DNA of 64,000 nucleotides from Glossina fuscipes (lineage: Eukaryota > Arthropoda > Insecta > Diptera > Glossinidae): assembly GCF_014805625.2 (NCBI RefSeq), contig NW_024003855.1, forward strand, positions 1,122,801 to 1,186,800, in the 5' to 3' direction. Shown here in pieces: positions 23,203 to 33,050 of this stretch (position 1 is its first letter; each line of letters starts with the position of its first letter). The translations under genes and the position numbers were made by a program. The notes below the pieces were generated by a model that saw only the letters and a list, made by a program, of their open reading frames with translations, made no database searches and was not told where the DNA came from.

Positions 23203-23690
23203 TTGAACATTCTAAGAGCTGCTGTACATAGATTATTTAAAATTCCTTTTGGTTGTCAATATTGTAGACCAGTAATTATGTTCTTACCAGTGAGAACATC
23301 CACAGTTACTCCGGCAGAGGTACACCACCGCTATTTGAACTTGGTCAATGCCAAATGGAAGCAGAGTTCACTCATTTTTACTGATGGATTTAAGACAGAT
23401 GTTATAGGCAGCGGCTTTTGGTTTCTATATGTTAATATGGAAGCTTACTTCTCAAATCACCCATGTAGCACTCCCTTTTCGGATGAATGTCTTACGATCT
23501 TAGAAGCCACCCGCATTCCTTATAGTGTCAGACAGTAAATCCGTCTTATCAACTTTGTAATTATTTCCCTCGGGTAAAACTCATCCTTACATATTGGAAA
23601 TCAGATCCTTACTTTATAGCCTCAAGTCTGATACATTTTCTTTTCATTTTCTCTGAGTGCCTAGTCACTTGGGCATTCATGGCAACATTA
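23203..23690 (+). pseudogene. NL2 RNase H remnant
   Basis: 'SSLIFTDGFKTDVIGSGF' holds the first Asp (TDG at 23380-23388) and 'SDECLTILEATRI' the Glu. After a frame change come 'IVSDSKSVLSTL' (third acidic residue) and 'VPSHLGIHGN' (the His box; the preceding Trp codon has become TGA). All four RNase H landmarks are still readable, so this domain seems less decayed at its catalytic positions than that of alpha copy 1. Confidence 0.75.
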
Positions 23691-23739
23691 CTCCAGGTAA
23701 AATTGCATCTTTCTTTGACTAGTTACGGACTCAAACGTG

Positions 23740-23900
23740 ACATTATTTGCCTTATTAACAGGCGGATGTTTAATCGCACGAAGTGTAATGATCATCTATT
23801 CAAAATTAACACGGCAAATAGCCCTATGTACTGTAAGGATCAAAGTCACACAGCTTGTTTTGACACTACACGGAGTTATAATTTATTCTTATGTATTTAA
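23740..23900 (+). pseudogene. NL2 C-terminal Cys/His tail
   Basis: The open piece reads 'RTKCNDHLFKINTANSPMYC', a pattern usual after RNase H in I-like ORF2 proteins (HT....HLFKI..A.SP.C..C), followed by a short Cys/Tyr-containing end. It breaks off where dispersed repeat X1 begins. Confidence 0.5.
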
Positions 23901-24000
23901 AATACGATAAGTACATCTGTTTTCCACTCATTTTCTTTTATGGTACGCAGTTTATTATTCTCTTGTGAGTATTATAGGAATGCTATAGTAAGTACGCACT

Positions 24001-24173
24001 GTAAAAGTAAGAACGAAATGGAATGGGAATATCACATTCGAAATGACTTAGTTGAAGTATTAAGCAACTAAGCAATTGGCAATGCCAATTTGGGTTCGAT
24101 TAAAAGTATAGACAAGAAGAAGGGGACTTCTGAGTTCCTTGCTCTTGACCGAACCGCTGTTGAGATAAGGTAC
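24001..24173 (+). repeat. Dispersed repeat X, copy X1
   Basis: About 175 bp matching the reverse complement of 31962-32150. Shared blocks include 'AGAACGAAATGGA', 'AATATCACATTCGAAAT' and 'AAAAGTATAGA', then AAGAAGAAG and 'GAGATAA', in the same order and spacing. Both copies have a TATA-like AT-rich stretch just before the first block. It lies between the NL2 tail and a separate LINE tail. An LTR or promoter-bearing element end is possible; no protein was recognised. Confidence 0.6.
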
Positions 24174-24390
24174 ACACCAGGTAACTGAGATCCCTTAGGA
24201 CCGCGTGACGGAGACGCAAAATCTGATTTGGTTGGGATGGGGAACGGTGCATAGCGTCCGTAGGCGAGAGAAGTCAGGACGAAATAGATATTTTAAGTTT
24301 AAGATATATAAATCGTTTTAAGTTTGGTTGTAGATCAACTAAGGAGTTCTACCAGGATGTAAAGAAGTCTTCGTATTAAGGTAAGCGCAT

Positions 24391-24690
24391 TTGGAATATC
24401 CGCTTAACCTACCCGAGCATCATTATTCGGATGGGAATTTCTCCTTACATAGACAAGCGAAAAATAATCAACTTCACAGTATATGTGGAGCTTTACAATT
24501 CCTTGATCATATCCGGTTTGTCTGGTCACATGTTACCACTTCTATTCGCCATTCCACAATTCGCAAATTGAGTATATGTGGATTTCGTGACCCCAGCATT
24601 CTTGATATTTTGCGTTTTCACAATTTAATTTCAATCTTTTCTTTCTTTAAATCATGTCATCAAGATATATAAGCGTGTACAGTCAAATTA
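24391..24690 (+). pseudogene. LINE ORF2 C-terminal fragment (separate copy)
   Basis: The open piece contains 'KNNQLHSICGALQFLDHIRF' and then 'DPSILDILRFHNLI', the terminal Cys/His knuckle and the P.SI.DIL segment at the end of I-like ORF2. It overlaps in homologous position with the NL2 tail at 23740-23900, so it belongs to a second copy or a related element rather than continuing NL2. Confidence 0.5.
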
Positions 24691-25489
24691 TAAATCTACC
24701 CCCATATACACTTTTTTTACCCTCACATTCATCAATTTCTTCATATGACGTTACTGCCTACATAACGGAATTTACGCCTCGCTGTTCTGCTCTATTCTAA
24801 GTGATGGACGAGTAGAATGTATATTTTGACAAAAATTTAAGAAAAAGTAACGGTGCGGACGTACAACTCTCAAAATCAAATAAAGACTAAAGTATATAAA
24901 TAATAATTTTATATACCAAATCTTACTCCAACTTCAATAAGGCTGAAACAAAGAAGTGTGTATTCACATTGGTCCTTTTTTATACATCTCAGCGAATTTT
25001 CTATTGTTGATTTGCTGAATAACAGAAGAAAAAAAAGAAAAGAAAGAAAATCATAAATTTGTTCATATTACTACATGGCGAAGATATTATGGTTCAAATT
25101 CTATTAACATCAAATCAGCATTGATTTATGTATCTGCGACACTCGCTAGAATAAGAATAAGTCAATTTCTCCTGCAAAATAGCCCGTCTTTTCTAAAAGA
25201 GGCGTATTTCCGTCTAGTTGATTTCTCCCTAGTTTTTTTCTACAAAAATAAGATAAAATAAACAAGGTTCCACATGATGACCATTATGCTATTCACCAAT
25301 CATAATATCGCGTGTTATTATTATATAGCTTCTTTTGTCCATTTTTGTCATTTTAAACTAATCTTGGCGAAGAACGCAGCCTGCTTGATTGCGCAACCGT
25401 TCGGTAAACGTATGATACGCATGTTTTCCTCGCTTAAGAAAGATTGTGATAACGCCTGTTCTTCTTGTTTTTGTTTCTTTTCTTATTGG

Positions 25490-25700
25490 TGGTGTGGGTT
25501 ACTGTCGCTGCTTACGTTATTGCTGCCGTTTTTAACCTTGCTATTACTATACTTGTTTGTGTTATTTGTGTGCACATGTGTGAAATTGCGTGTGTATTTG
25601 TATATGGGTTACTATTACTGTTGTTACTGTTTTTGATTTTGCCATTGTCACTGTTGCAATTGTTGTTGCTAGTACTCTTGCCGCTGCTATTGTGCTATAA
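25490..25700. repeat. Interrupted trinucleotide repeat (G/C-T-T, A-T-T)
   Basis: Short runs such as 'TTACTGTTGTTACTG' and 'TTGCAATTGTTGTTGC' recur across about 200 bp. The hydrophobic open frames over it (25274-25636 and 25465-25704) reflect this composition and are not called as genes. Confidence 0.6.
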
Positions 25701-25849
25701 ATGATGCTGCATTGTGGATTTTATTGTACACAATACTGAAAGCTGGAGCTTTAGCTATTGTGAAATAATGTTTGTATAATGTTTGTTTTGTTACCTAAAA
25801 CGAAACTTTAGGAACTCTATAATGTATATATATTCTCCATAAGCGTCGA

Positions 25850-25897
25850 ATTTTGAATCGATCTAGCCATGTCTGTCTGTCTGTGCGTCTTTGACTT
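25850..25897 (+). repeat. Dispersed dipteran repeat motif
   Basis: 'GAATCGATCTAGCCATGTC' followed by repeated TGTC units. Closely similar strings (gtcgat-t/c-tagccatgtc plus cgtctgtc) recur widely in fly genomes. A second, diverged minus-strand example is at about 34590-34655. Confidence 0.5.
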
Positions 25898-26148
25898 TAT
25901 GGAAGATCCTACTGTTCATGTTAAAATTAAAATTATAGGTGATTTTTCTTTTTTTTTTTGAATTTTTCTTTTTATGCTTTATTGACGTTTTCTTATTTCT
26001 CTAATTTTTCAACGTTTTCCTATTTACTACCAGTAAGGTAAGCAAGACAGAATGTTGAAAATTATGCAGTACGTTTTTACCTTAAGGTGCATTGCCTAAC
26101 AAAAATTTAGCGGATGCGTCTTTCAAGCCAATACGATCAACTAGGTAT

Positions 26149-26955
26149 CAAATAAGAGGCCTTGGAGGCAAGAATGCGATAAGTTAGAAAGGTGAGGAAA
26201 GTGATTTCGCTAAGCAAAATCAGTTGAATACTTAGCTTGCTTGCCTTGCTAAAGCGAAATCATTTGGCTATCGTTTCTTTTCATTAAAATTAAAAAAAAA
26301 AAACGTAAAAATTAATTAAGTAAACATTTTTTTAAAAAGTAGAAAACGATTTCAATTATTCCTGATAAGTTCATACGATAGTGTAACCGAGAGAGGGGTC
26401 GCTTACCACGCATCTACCTTTCGTTATAAATTTAAAAAGAAAAAAATTTATGGAATTTTGCTGATTACTTACAAGTTATAAAAGATAAAAGACCGAAATT
26501 TTCCACATCTACCTTATGAAAAATTCTACGGTTTATGTGTAAAAATGCTAAAAATTTTATTTTTTCACTTTTTTGAGGTTTTATGCTTATTAATCATAAG
26601 GTAGACAAGACAGAACCAAGACAGAACTATTTTATGCGTTCCTCAAATGAAGGCATATCATCTGGAAAAAATTCGTTAGTTCTAAAATAAATATGGGGGA
26701 CACCACGACCTGGTGGACTAATATTTTTTTAACAATACCAGCGATGTGGGTGCCAAATAAAAGGAAACGGAGAGTAAAAGGCGGCAAGATAAGTGCGTTA
26801 ATTCTAAATTAACTACAGTGGGAGTCTCGACGTAGTGGATTGATGTTTTAGTTATAGTAGCGTTTATATGGATTTTAAATAAAAGGACTTGGGGAGTAGA
26901 ATGCGAAAAGCTAAGCGTCTTAATTCCAAACTAATTATGGTGAATGTCACTCCAC
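26149..26955. repeat. Diverged tandem repeat, unit about 110-122 bp
   Basis: Units start at about 26644, 26754 and 26876, each with a CAAATAAAAGG-like opening. Blocks such as GTAGAATGCGA, 'TTAATTC', 'ATGG' and GTGGA then recur at similar spacing. An earlier partial unit starts at 26149 and is interrupted by the hairpin at 26203-26261. Units are strongly diverged. The minus-strand open frame 26864-27142 overlaps the array and is not called. Confidence 0.5.
26203..26261. repeat. Hairpin, 15-16 nt arms
   Basis: GATTTCGCTAAGCAA (26203-26217) pairs with TTGCTAAAGCGAAATC (26246-26261) with one bulged base and a 28-nt loop. The right arm and its flank resemble 11703-11757, suggesting a dispersed element end. 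Confidence 0.5.
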
Positions 26956-29112
26956 ATTTTGCATCATAAACGTCATTAGTGCTTTCGGTGCGCTTCGTTT
27001 TGTACGACGCAGAAAGTTTTTTTTTCCGATTTTTACAATGGGCAATTTTTTTGAGCAAAAAAATTGCATTACATTTTTTCATGAAATAAAATTTCTTGTG
27101 CAAAAACGTGTAGCCTACCATGTGTCCGATCTTATATCGCACCTTTTGTCCCCTCCTGTGTAATAAAAAATTTATATATGTTAAAAAGGTCGGAGGCCGT
27201 AAACCGATGCACGCACGCGCTATTGGGGTTTCAATTTTTATCCTACAGACACTCTGCGGACGAGTACACTAAAGAAATACACGTGCGAAAGGCCTAATGA
27301 GAAAAACCGAATGGACTAAATTTGCTGGAAGGGTTGATCTTATGCCCTGGATCATTATATACCCTGCCCACCTGCGGTCTCCTTGAACCGGTAATTTTGT
27401 ATGGGTTGTGTCTGATGGCTCCTAGATTCTACTTACCCCTTCTAATTTATTCTTGATATACATTTGAAAACATAATTTCGAACACCGATCCGATTTACAT
27501 TTAGCTTCTACTCATATTTATATATAATGCAGATATGTTTGTATTTATGTGTACATATATGGGTAAATATATTTATTGCTCACGTGAAACAAAGAGGAGA
27601 TATTGGTATAAAGGGAGGTAGTGAGTGAAAGAGAGGTAGAGAAAAATTATTGAAGAACTGGCTATCATTTACAAGCAATTATTATGAAATTTTAATTTGC
27701 CTAGGTAAATTTTTTGTTGATGATGAAGACGGGTGGTGATGGTGTTACCACAGTTTTTGTTGATAATGGTGTTGCTGTTATTGTGGTTACTGATTTTTTT
27801 ATTCTCCTGGCTTTTGCTGTTAGTGTTTTGGCTTTAGTCCTTGTTGCAGTTGTGGTTGTTGCTGATATGCGTGGAATGTTTAAAAATGCGGGTGAATATT
27901 AAATTAGCCGTTCACGGGATTTTCATGGAACTTTTTCTTTATTTTCACATAGTTTTAACTACCTTTACTTTTTTTTTGTTACTATTGTTGTATTCTTTCT
28001 GCAAATTCCAATTCGTATGCAAACGCGCTTTACACTTTATCAATTATTATTGATCTCATTTTGCTTCTAGGTTCGCATTATAGACATTTATTCTTTTATT
28101 ATTTTGTCCTCTTCTCCTACCAATTTGTACATTAACTCACCCACTTCAGACAAACATAAAATGGTTTTTCGATGGAAAGATGTATGAACTATCTTCTATC
28201 TGGTTGCGTAAATTGAAGCCCCAGTATTTATTGTAGTGAATGTTGTCCTGGTTTGATCATTTCAATTAAGAGAAATTATATATTTAGGTTAACTTTTATT
28301 GTGTTTTATTTATGTTATTTTACGAACGAGCAAATACTATGGCACTATGATGCTAATAAAAATTCGATATGTTTAGAATCTTTTCCATATCTTTGGCTTT
28401 GTATACTATCCATATAAAATTCAATTCCTTATTCGACGATTTGTCTTTCCCGGTTTTGCTAAGGCAATTAATAGTGGCTTACTGCTTGCGTTTGTGTTGT
28501 TTCCTTTCTAGTGATATATTGGAGGCGCTTAAACGTTAGCTTATCAATACAAACTTGTACAGATATATAATGTATATACATAGACGCTGAGTGACCCCGG
28601 TTAATAATTTACAGATTATTGCATATGAAAAAAACCGTAGTCATTCAATAACAAATAAAACTGGCATAGTTTTTTTATGGCAATTTTTTTTTTTTTAAGC
28701 GCAGAATTTCATTTCACATGTTACAAAAAAAAAAAAAAAAGACAAGAATGATACATATATCATTAGTTCGTTACTTTTATAAATAATTTTTAGAGATTTT
28801 ATACACTGCAAATATTGGAGACATTCTGAGCTTATTTCACAGAAGAAACTTAAAAGCTTATATTCAAGTATTTGCAGGCGGCTGCTAATTTTGACTAATA
28901 TATTAACATTAATATCATTTTATTCAGTTCTCATCTTTTACTGTAGACTTTACTTGTCCCTCTCCCTTCATCCCGCTTATTTGGTGTTCACGCCCTTTTT
29001 CCTTTCCAGACATGCTAGTATTTCAAGCATAATAAATTTCTTTCACTCGATCACTAAAGGTCGTCATTGAATTTAACAACAAATATTACAAAACAAAAAC
29101 CAAGTGTTTCAG
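26956..29112. other. AT-rich DNA with simple repeats
   Basis: 27714-27870 is another interrupted GTT/GGT stretch giving a spurious Val-rich frame. 28684-28697 is a run of 14 T and 28726-28740 a run of 15 A, 28 nt apart. No gene or element protein recognised. GC-richer patches near 27180-27440 do not translate to anything recognised. Confidence 0.4.
28684..28740. repeat. Poly-T / poly-A inverted pair
   Basis: T14 (28684-28697) and A15 (28726-28740) flank 28 nt and could pair. They may be the tails of two short retroposed pieces inserted in opposite directions; no other retroposon feature was seen. Confidence 0.5.
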
Positions 29113-29301
29113 ACTGCCGAGAACGATTTAAAGGCGAAGAGCGCTGCAGACGGCCATCAACCTCTACTGATGAAAGTCATATCAACAAATCAAAGTTTCG
29201 GTGCTCAAAAACCGTCTATTAACAATCAGGGTCTTACTAATACTGTTGGCTGTTCAAACACATCAGTTAACAACATTTTAGGAGATATTTTGGGCCTGTA
29301 A
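29113..29301 (+). CDS. Candidate terminal exon, unknown protein
   Basis: An acceptor 'CCAAGTGTTTCAG' ends at 29112. The frame starting with the next base is open for 62 codons to a TAA and reads 'TAENDLKAKSAADGHQPLL', later 'SFGAQKPSINNQGLTN', ending 'NNILGDILGL'. The segment has more G and C than its surroundings and a polar Ser/Asn/Gln composition. The family is not recognised. No upstream exon was identified; the nearest candidates lie over 20 kb away. Confidence 0.25.
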   Translation, partial: TAENDLKAKSAADGHQPLLMKVISTNQSFGAQKPSINNQGLTNTVGCSNTSVNNILGDILGL

Positions 29302-30374
29302 TGCGTCATAACTCACTTGGTACCAAAAACACCCAATTTCTACATTGTTTCTTCGGAACCATTTCCTTAAAAGTTTAACCTCCACTGTTCCACAATCATT
29401 GTTGATAAGTCGATGCGGTGAGATACAAACGCAATACGTGAGTATCACGTCGGGGTTCACCAGAATGTTGAGATTATGATTTCGTTGAATGTGTGTGTTA
29501 GCGCGTCTGACACCAAACAACAAATGATGAGACGTGCCAATCACGTTGGTCACCAAATGTTATGTTAAGGTATTTTCTTCTGAATGTATTTATTAGCGTG
29601 TCCGACGTGGACACTAAACAAATATGGGTACTAGACCGTCTTATACGGTCTATTTAAATTGGAATTTTCAATACCTTCTTAATTGGCAGGATTCGACAAG
29701 AAGTTGCATCAAGTCGTAAGTCAATTTACATAGACTTGGTTCTTCCAGCATTTGGAACTGGAAGAAACCACTAACAACAGATAATGATCAATGCAATATT
29801 AAAATAGTACGAAGACGAATTTTTTACGAAAAATATGGCTTATAAACAATAATTCTTATAAACTAACTTAGAATTATATTGACATAAATGAAATCATAAA
29901 AATTATGCACTTGCATTTTTGCGTTTATTTATTTCCAGCAATATGACCAGCTTGAAGTATGCCATAAAAATGTAATATACGCAAGTTAATGTAAACAATC
30001 GACGACACGCTTCAAGGTCTGGATTACGTAATAAACGATGTTATTGGCTTTGGTCAGTTATACGAGTGCATATTCAACCGAACTTGAATGTGCAAAGCAA
30101 GAATATATGTCAAATGAAAGCGTATATTAATGTGCAAACGAAAAGAGTCAAATTGAATGAAAGTATGTATTTAAATTAAAAGAAAAAAAATTGAATAAAG
30201 TATATACTAAACAATCGTATTCGACTGGTTTGGCCCCGTGTGATCTCTAGCTATTTCCAAAACTCAAACGACCCCTCCGAGTGCAACGCTTTGACTCTAT
30301 TGAATCGACTACAACACCTGTTCCAAGAAGTAGAAAAAACGTTGGCGTAAGTGCATAGTATCTGAGGGGAATAC
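29302..30374. other. Non-coding DNA with hairpins and a 95-bp direct repeat
   Basis: 'TTAGCG' + C/T + 'GTC' + C/T + 'GAC' recurs in a wider TGAATGT-led block at 29486 and 29581 (period 95). Two short perfect hairpins follow at 29598-29614 and 29632-29652. No element protein was recognised; an LTR is possible but unproven. Confidence 0.4.
29486..29652. repeat. Imperfect direct repeat with two small hairpins
   Basis: The second repeat unit contains GTGTCC/GGACAC (29598-29603 with 29609-29614) and TAGACCGT/ACGGTCTA (29632-29639 with 29645-29652), each around a 5-nt loop. The first unit lacks perfect hairpins. Confidence 0.45.
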
Positions 30375-30960
30375 CTTTGAAGGCGGTGAAAGGAGTTGGG
30401 ATAATAGGTATATTTAAAAAAGATAGTCCTAATTTTTTATCAAGGTGTTAAAACTCAATAGCTTTATATACTTTATCTCTAGTGATTCAAGTTTTACATT
30501 CAATGGACAAAGTTCTAATTTTTTTACTTAATGTATTGTGCAATCTTTCGATGTTTGAATTGCTGTGGCTTTTCGGTTTTAGTGATTGTAAATCAATTTC
30601 TTTATGACGTAAATTATCTTACATGTATTGCAATTATTTACATATTTATGTGTTAAAATCTTTACATTTGGAAAATATATCAGTTTTCTGAGACTATTTT
30701 AATTTTCATTAAACCGTCGGTTTCATTTTTGTGATAGTTATGTGTATGCCTATAAGTTTCATTTTCGGATTACATATCTTTCACATGATATACGCAACGT
30801 ACAAATTTAAATTTGTGGCCACAGTACAGCTCTATTAGTTCGTGTTGGAAGCAGGACAATTACATGTTGAGTTGAGTCAGTGAATCATCTCTGAAAGATA
30901 CTTACTTCAGCTTTTTTAATGTATTGTTTCAATTTGCATTCTAAATTACTTTGTAAATCT
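30375..30960 (-). pseudogene. GY1 integrase, core deleted
   Basis: Fragments show 'FKFVRCVYHVKDM' and 'ETYRHTHNYHKNET' (the His pair of the HHCC zinc domain), then 'YFPNVKILTHKYVNNCNTC' with the Cys pair. Immediately after comes 'SNSNIERLHNTLSKKIRTL', which belongs to the end of the catalytic core and carries the third acidic residue. The roughly 100 residues with the first two catalytic Asp are gone, a clear internal deletion. Confidence 0.75.
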
Positions 30961-30967
30961 GTTGAAT

Positions 30968-31200
30968 TTACGTATATTTTTGTATTGTTATGTTTGTTTC
31001 CAAGTCCATTTCTTTATTGTTTGTCAAAATTATTTGTATTTCAGATTTACTTACAGCTGAGTCTAATATATTAAAATGATTTTGCACATCTTCTTCTAGA
31101 GAACATACTATTGAATTATCTGTATTACTATATAAACATGGTGTGTGTACATTTGTATTTGTAAACATATTAGTATCTCTTGCAACCATATTACCTTTAG
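30968..31200 (-). pseudogene. GY1 RNase H-integrase spacer
   Basis: Open 73-codon piece beginning 'GNMVARDTNMF', in the place of the GN.VADALSR sequence that follows Gypsy RNase H. It continues with 'LDSAVSKSEIQIILTNNKEM', typical of the spacer before integrase in 297-like elements. Confidence 0.6.
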
Positions 31201-31289
31201 TAAAGAAATCCGTTATTTGATTTCATTTTCAATCTCTGTTTAATTTTAGTTTGAAATTTTTCAAATTACTATTTAAGTGGGTGATGATC

Positions 31290-31570
31290 ACGCAATATTT
31301 TGAACTCATGCCCATATAAATAAATGCTAAGAAAAATTTGTTGCCCAGAATAAAGCTAAGAGCTCTTCGTCGAAAACAGAATGGCTTGATTCATTGTCTT
31401 CAAGCGTTCGGCTGGCCAAAATATTGGATGTTTATTTTGTTGTAAAACCGCTCCAACCACTTTTGAACTAGCGCAAGTAGCTAACTGAAAATGCCTGCTA
31501 AAATTCGTGTGGTTCAGTACCGGTGAATCCATTATTATTTTCTTTAATTATTCAAAGGCGTTTGTGAAAT
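31290..31570 (-). pseudogene. GY1 RNase H remnant
   Basis: The translation reads 'LNHTNFSRHFQLATCASSKV', where Gypsy normally has TDAS (the Asp is lost), then 'VGAVLQQNKHPIFWPAERL', 'SVFDEELLALFWA' in a second frame, and 'YLYGHEFKILRDHHPLK'. These are the four consecutive landmarks of Gypsy RNase H. Two frameshifts and several stops are present. Confidence 0.8.
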
Positions 31571-31961
31571 TGGAATCGTTAATATATACGCTATGGAAAT
31601 TTTCTCCCTACTACTTTAGGAAAACTCCTACCTGATTTAATATGCTGGGGTAGCCTCGGCAGGTTACACGGAAGTCTTTGTCGCTTTTTAATTATGCCGT
31701 TCGCCTGAGTAAAAGAAAAATTCTTTCTTATGAGGGTACAATTCGTCTTCTTATATACGCGACATCTTTACTGTAATCCTATAGAAAATAAAGGTGTAAT
31801 TACCTACCAACAACTTAGCGGCTGTGACTTAAGAAAAAACATCTATACATAACTGTAATAACCTAACATCAATCATCATTGGACGAACCTACGAATATGC
31901 GTAGTTCGGCACCTATAGTGTGAAAAACCCAGCGTATGAAACGGACTTTATTTTCCTCGAG

Positions 31962-32150
31962 TTAAGTTATCTCGACGGCGGTTAAGTTAAAAAGAAGGAA
32001 ATCGGAAGTTATCTTCTTCTTTTCTATACTTTTGCTCGAACACGAATCGTCGTTGCAAATCGGTTAGTTGATCACATTCGAAGTATGTCAACCAAGTTAT
32101 TTCGAATGTGATATTCGCAGTCCATTTCGTTCTTACTTATTTATACATGA
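31962..32150 (-). repeat. Dispersed repeat X, copy X2, with a 12-bp hairpin
   Basis: Reverse complement matches X1 (24001-24173). Unlike X1 it carries a perfect 12-bp inverted repeat, ATCACATTCGAA (32071-32082) and TTCGAATGTGAT (32101-32112), around an 18-nt loop. A TATAAATA-like string precedes the first shared block on the minus strand. A second small hairpin (31884-31908, CGAACCTACG with CGTAGTTCG) lies just beyond. Confidence 0.6.
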
Positions 32151-32220
32151 GACTTTCTGTAACAGTCTTAATTTATTGTTGTATTAAATTAGTGTTAATT
32201 AATTTCTTTCTCACGGTATA

Positions 32221-32409
32221 TTATATATCTTTGAAAATATCTAAGATCTTATCAAGTGCCCTCCTTTCCTCATTATTCAAATCTTTATGTAGGATTCGCT
32301 GAACTTTGTCAGTCATACTGCTTATTTCTGACTTATACATTTCATCGTGAAGATATCGACAAGAAGATAGAAACTTTACAGCTTTATTATTTATTGTAAA
32401 TAGCAACAT
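32221..32409 (-). pseudogene. GY1 protease-RT linker
   Basis: Open for 62 codons. The end reads 'LNNEERRALDKILDIFKDI', the L..EE...L..IL..F.DIF segment immediately before the RT in Gypsy elements. The RT that should follow is absent; repeat X2 lies next. Confidence 0.7.
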
Positions 32410-32569
32410 TTAGGGGTTTTAAATTATTTTGTTCCAAAAAAACATAAAATTTTTCACCTCTGAATTCAGTTAACTTTCAGGAGATCGTCGGAACTTATAT
32501 TGGTTGTGTTGCTCAGAGACGGAAAGGATATTTTATTAGCGGGTGGCAAACGTTGATATTAAGGCTGCT

Positions 32570-33030
32570 TGTCTTTATTCACTAACGAAATTTTTGAACC
32601 TGTATGTATAAGTGCCTTCATTTTGTCCTGTTTAGTCGTCAATTCCTACTTCTGGCAGTGCTTTTTTGAGGCTACTATTGTAAGTGTTGTCTTCATAATT
32701 ATTAATACCACCATTTCATTTATTTTCATTTTAAACCGGAAAATGATTGCCTTTAATGTGGTTTATTTTTATTGGGTGGTTATCATTAGTATTGAAATGT
32801 CCCGACGAACTATTAATGTTTCTGCTTACGTTATGGATTTTATTAGAATGTTGCATGTTTGGTTGATTCGACTTCAATTACATATGTTAAGTTGGTTCAC
32901 ATAATACTGCCTAACTTGGTTTGACTGATTTGGTTGATTTTGTTATGGATCATAATAATTTTGCATATTGTAATAAGTTGAATTGGAATATTGCGCATTA
33001 GTGTTGAACTTTTGTCCCTGTGGTTTTACA
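32570..33030 (-). pseudogene. GY1 Gag C-terminal region
   Basis: Minus-strand frames read 'NTNAQYSNSTYYNMQNYYDP', then Gln/Asn/Pro-rich text and 'INSSSGHFNTNDNHPIKIN' in a second frame. Such Asn/Gln-rich text is usual before the protease in 297-like Gypsy elements. A following 'LKKALPEVGIDD' may be the protease start; the DTGA motif is lost. The hydrophobic plus-strand frame 32569-32904 is the antisense shadow. Confidence 0.55.
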
Positions 33031-33050
33031 CTACTCTCATTAACCTTTTA

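Larger units (their letters stand above)
20080..23900 (+). mobile_element. Decayed RNase H-bearing non-LTR retrotransposon NL2
   Basis: Fragments run in order across the three plus-strand frames: ORF1 knuckles, endonuclease, RT, RNase H and Cys/His tail. This is the organisation of an I- or LOA-like LINE. The peptides differ clearly from family alpha. Decay is heavy: a frameshift or stop occurs every 100-300 bp. The 5-prime limit is uncertain (weak coding signal before 20080). Beyond 23900 the element is followed by dispersed repeat X1. Confidence 0.75.
24691..26148. other. Low-complexity and repeat-rich DNA
   Basis: 25490-25700 is an interrupted GTT/GCT/ATT trinucleotide-like stretch that yields long Leu/Val-rich spurious frames. 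25850-25897 contains a dispersed dipteran motif, listed separately. T-rich runs lie at about 25948-25990. No gene recognised. Confidence 0.5.
30375..33050 (-). mobile_element. Gypsy/297-like LTR retrotransposon remnant (GY1)
   Basis: Minus-strand pieces run in Gag-Pol order from 33050 down to 30375: Asn/Gln-rich Gag end, PR-RT linker, RNase H, zinc-binding integrase start, integrase end. The wording of the pieces resembles the 17.6/297 branch of Gypsy. The RT core is missing and the region instead contains repeat X2 (31962-32150). The integrase core is also deleted. No LTR was identified at either end. Confidence 0.8.

Noticed and set aside
25274..25704. Two overlapping Leu/Val/Cys-rich frames resembling membrane proteins
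   Set aside because: Produced by interrupted trinucleotide repeats; no start context, no family motif.
27714..27902. Val-rich hydrophobic frame
   Set aside because: Same cause: interrupted GTT/GGT repeat.
32569..32904. 111-codon plus-strand hydrophobic frame
   Set aside because: Antisense of the Asn/Gln-rich Gag end of GY1 on the minus strand.
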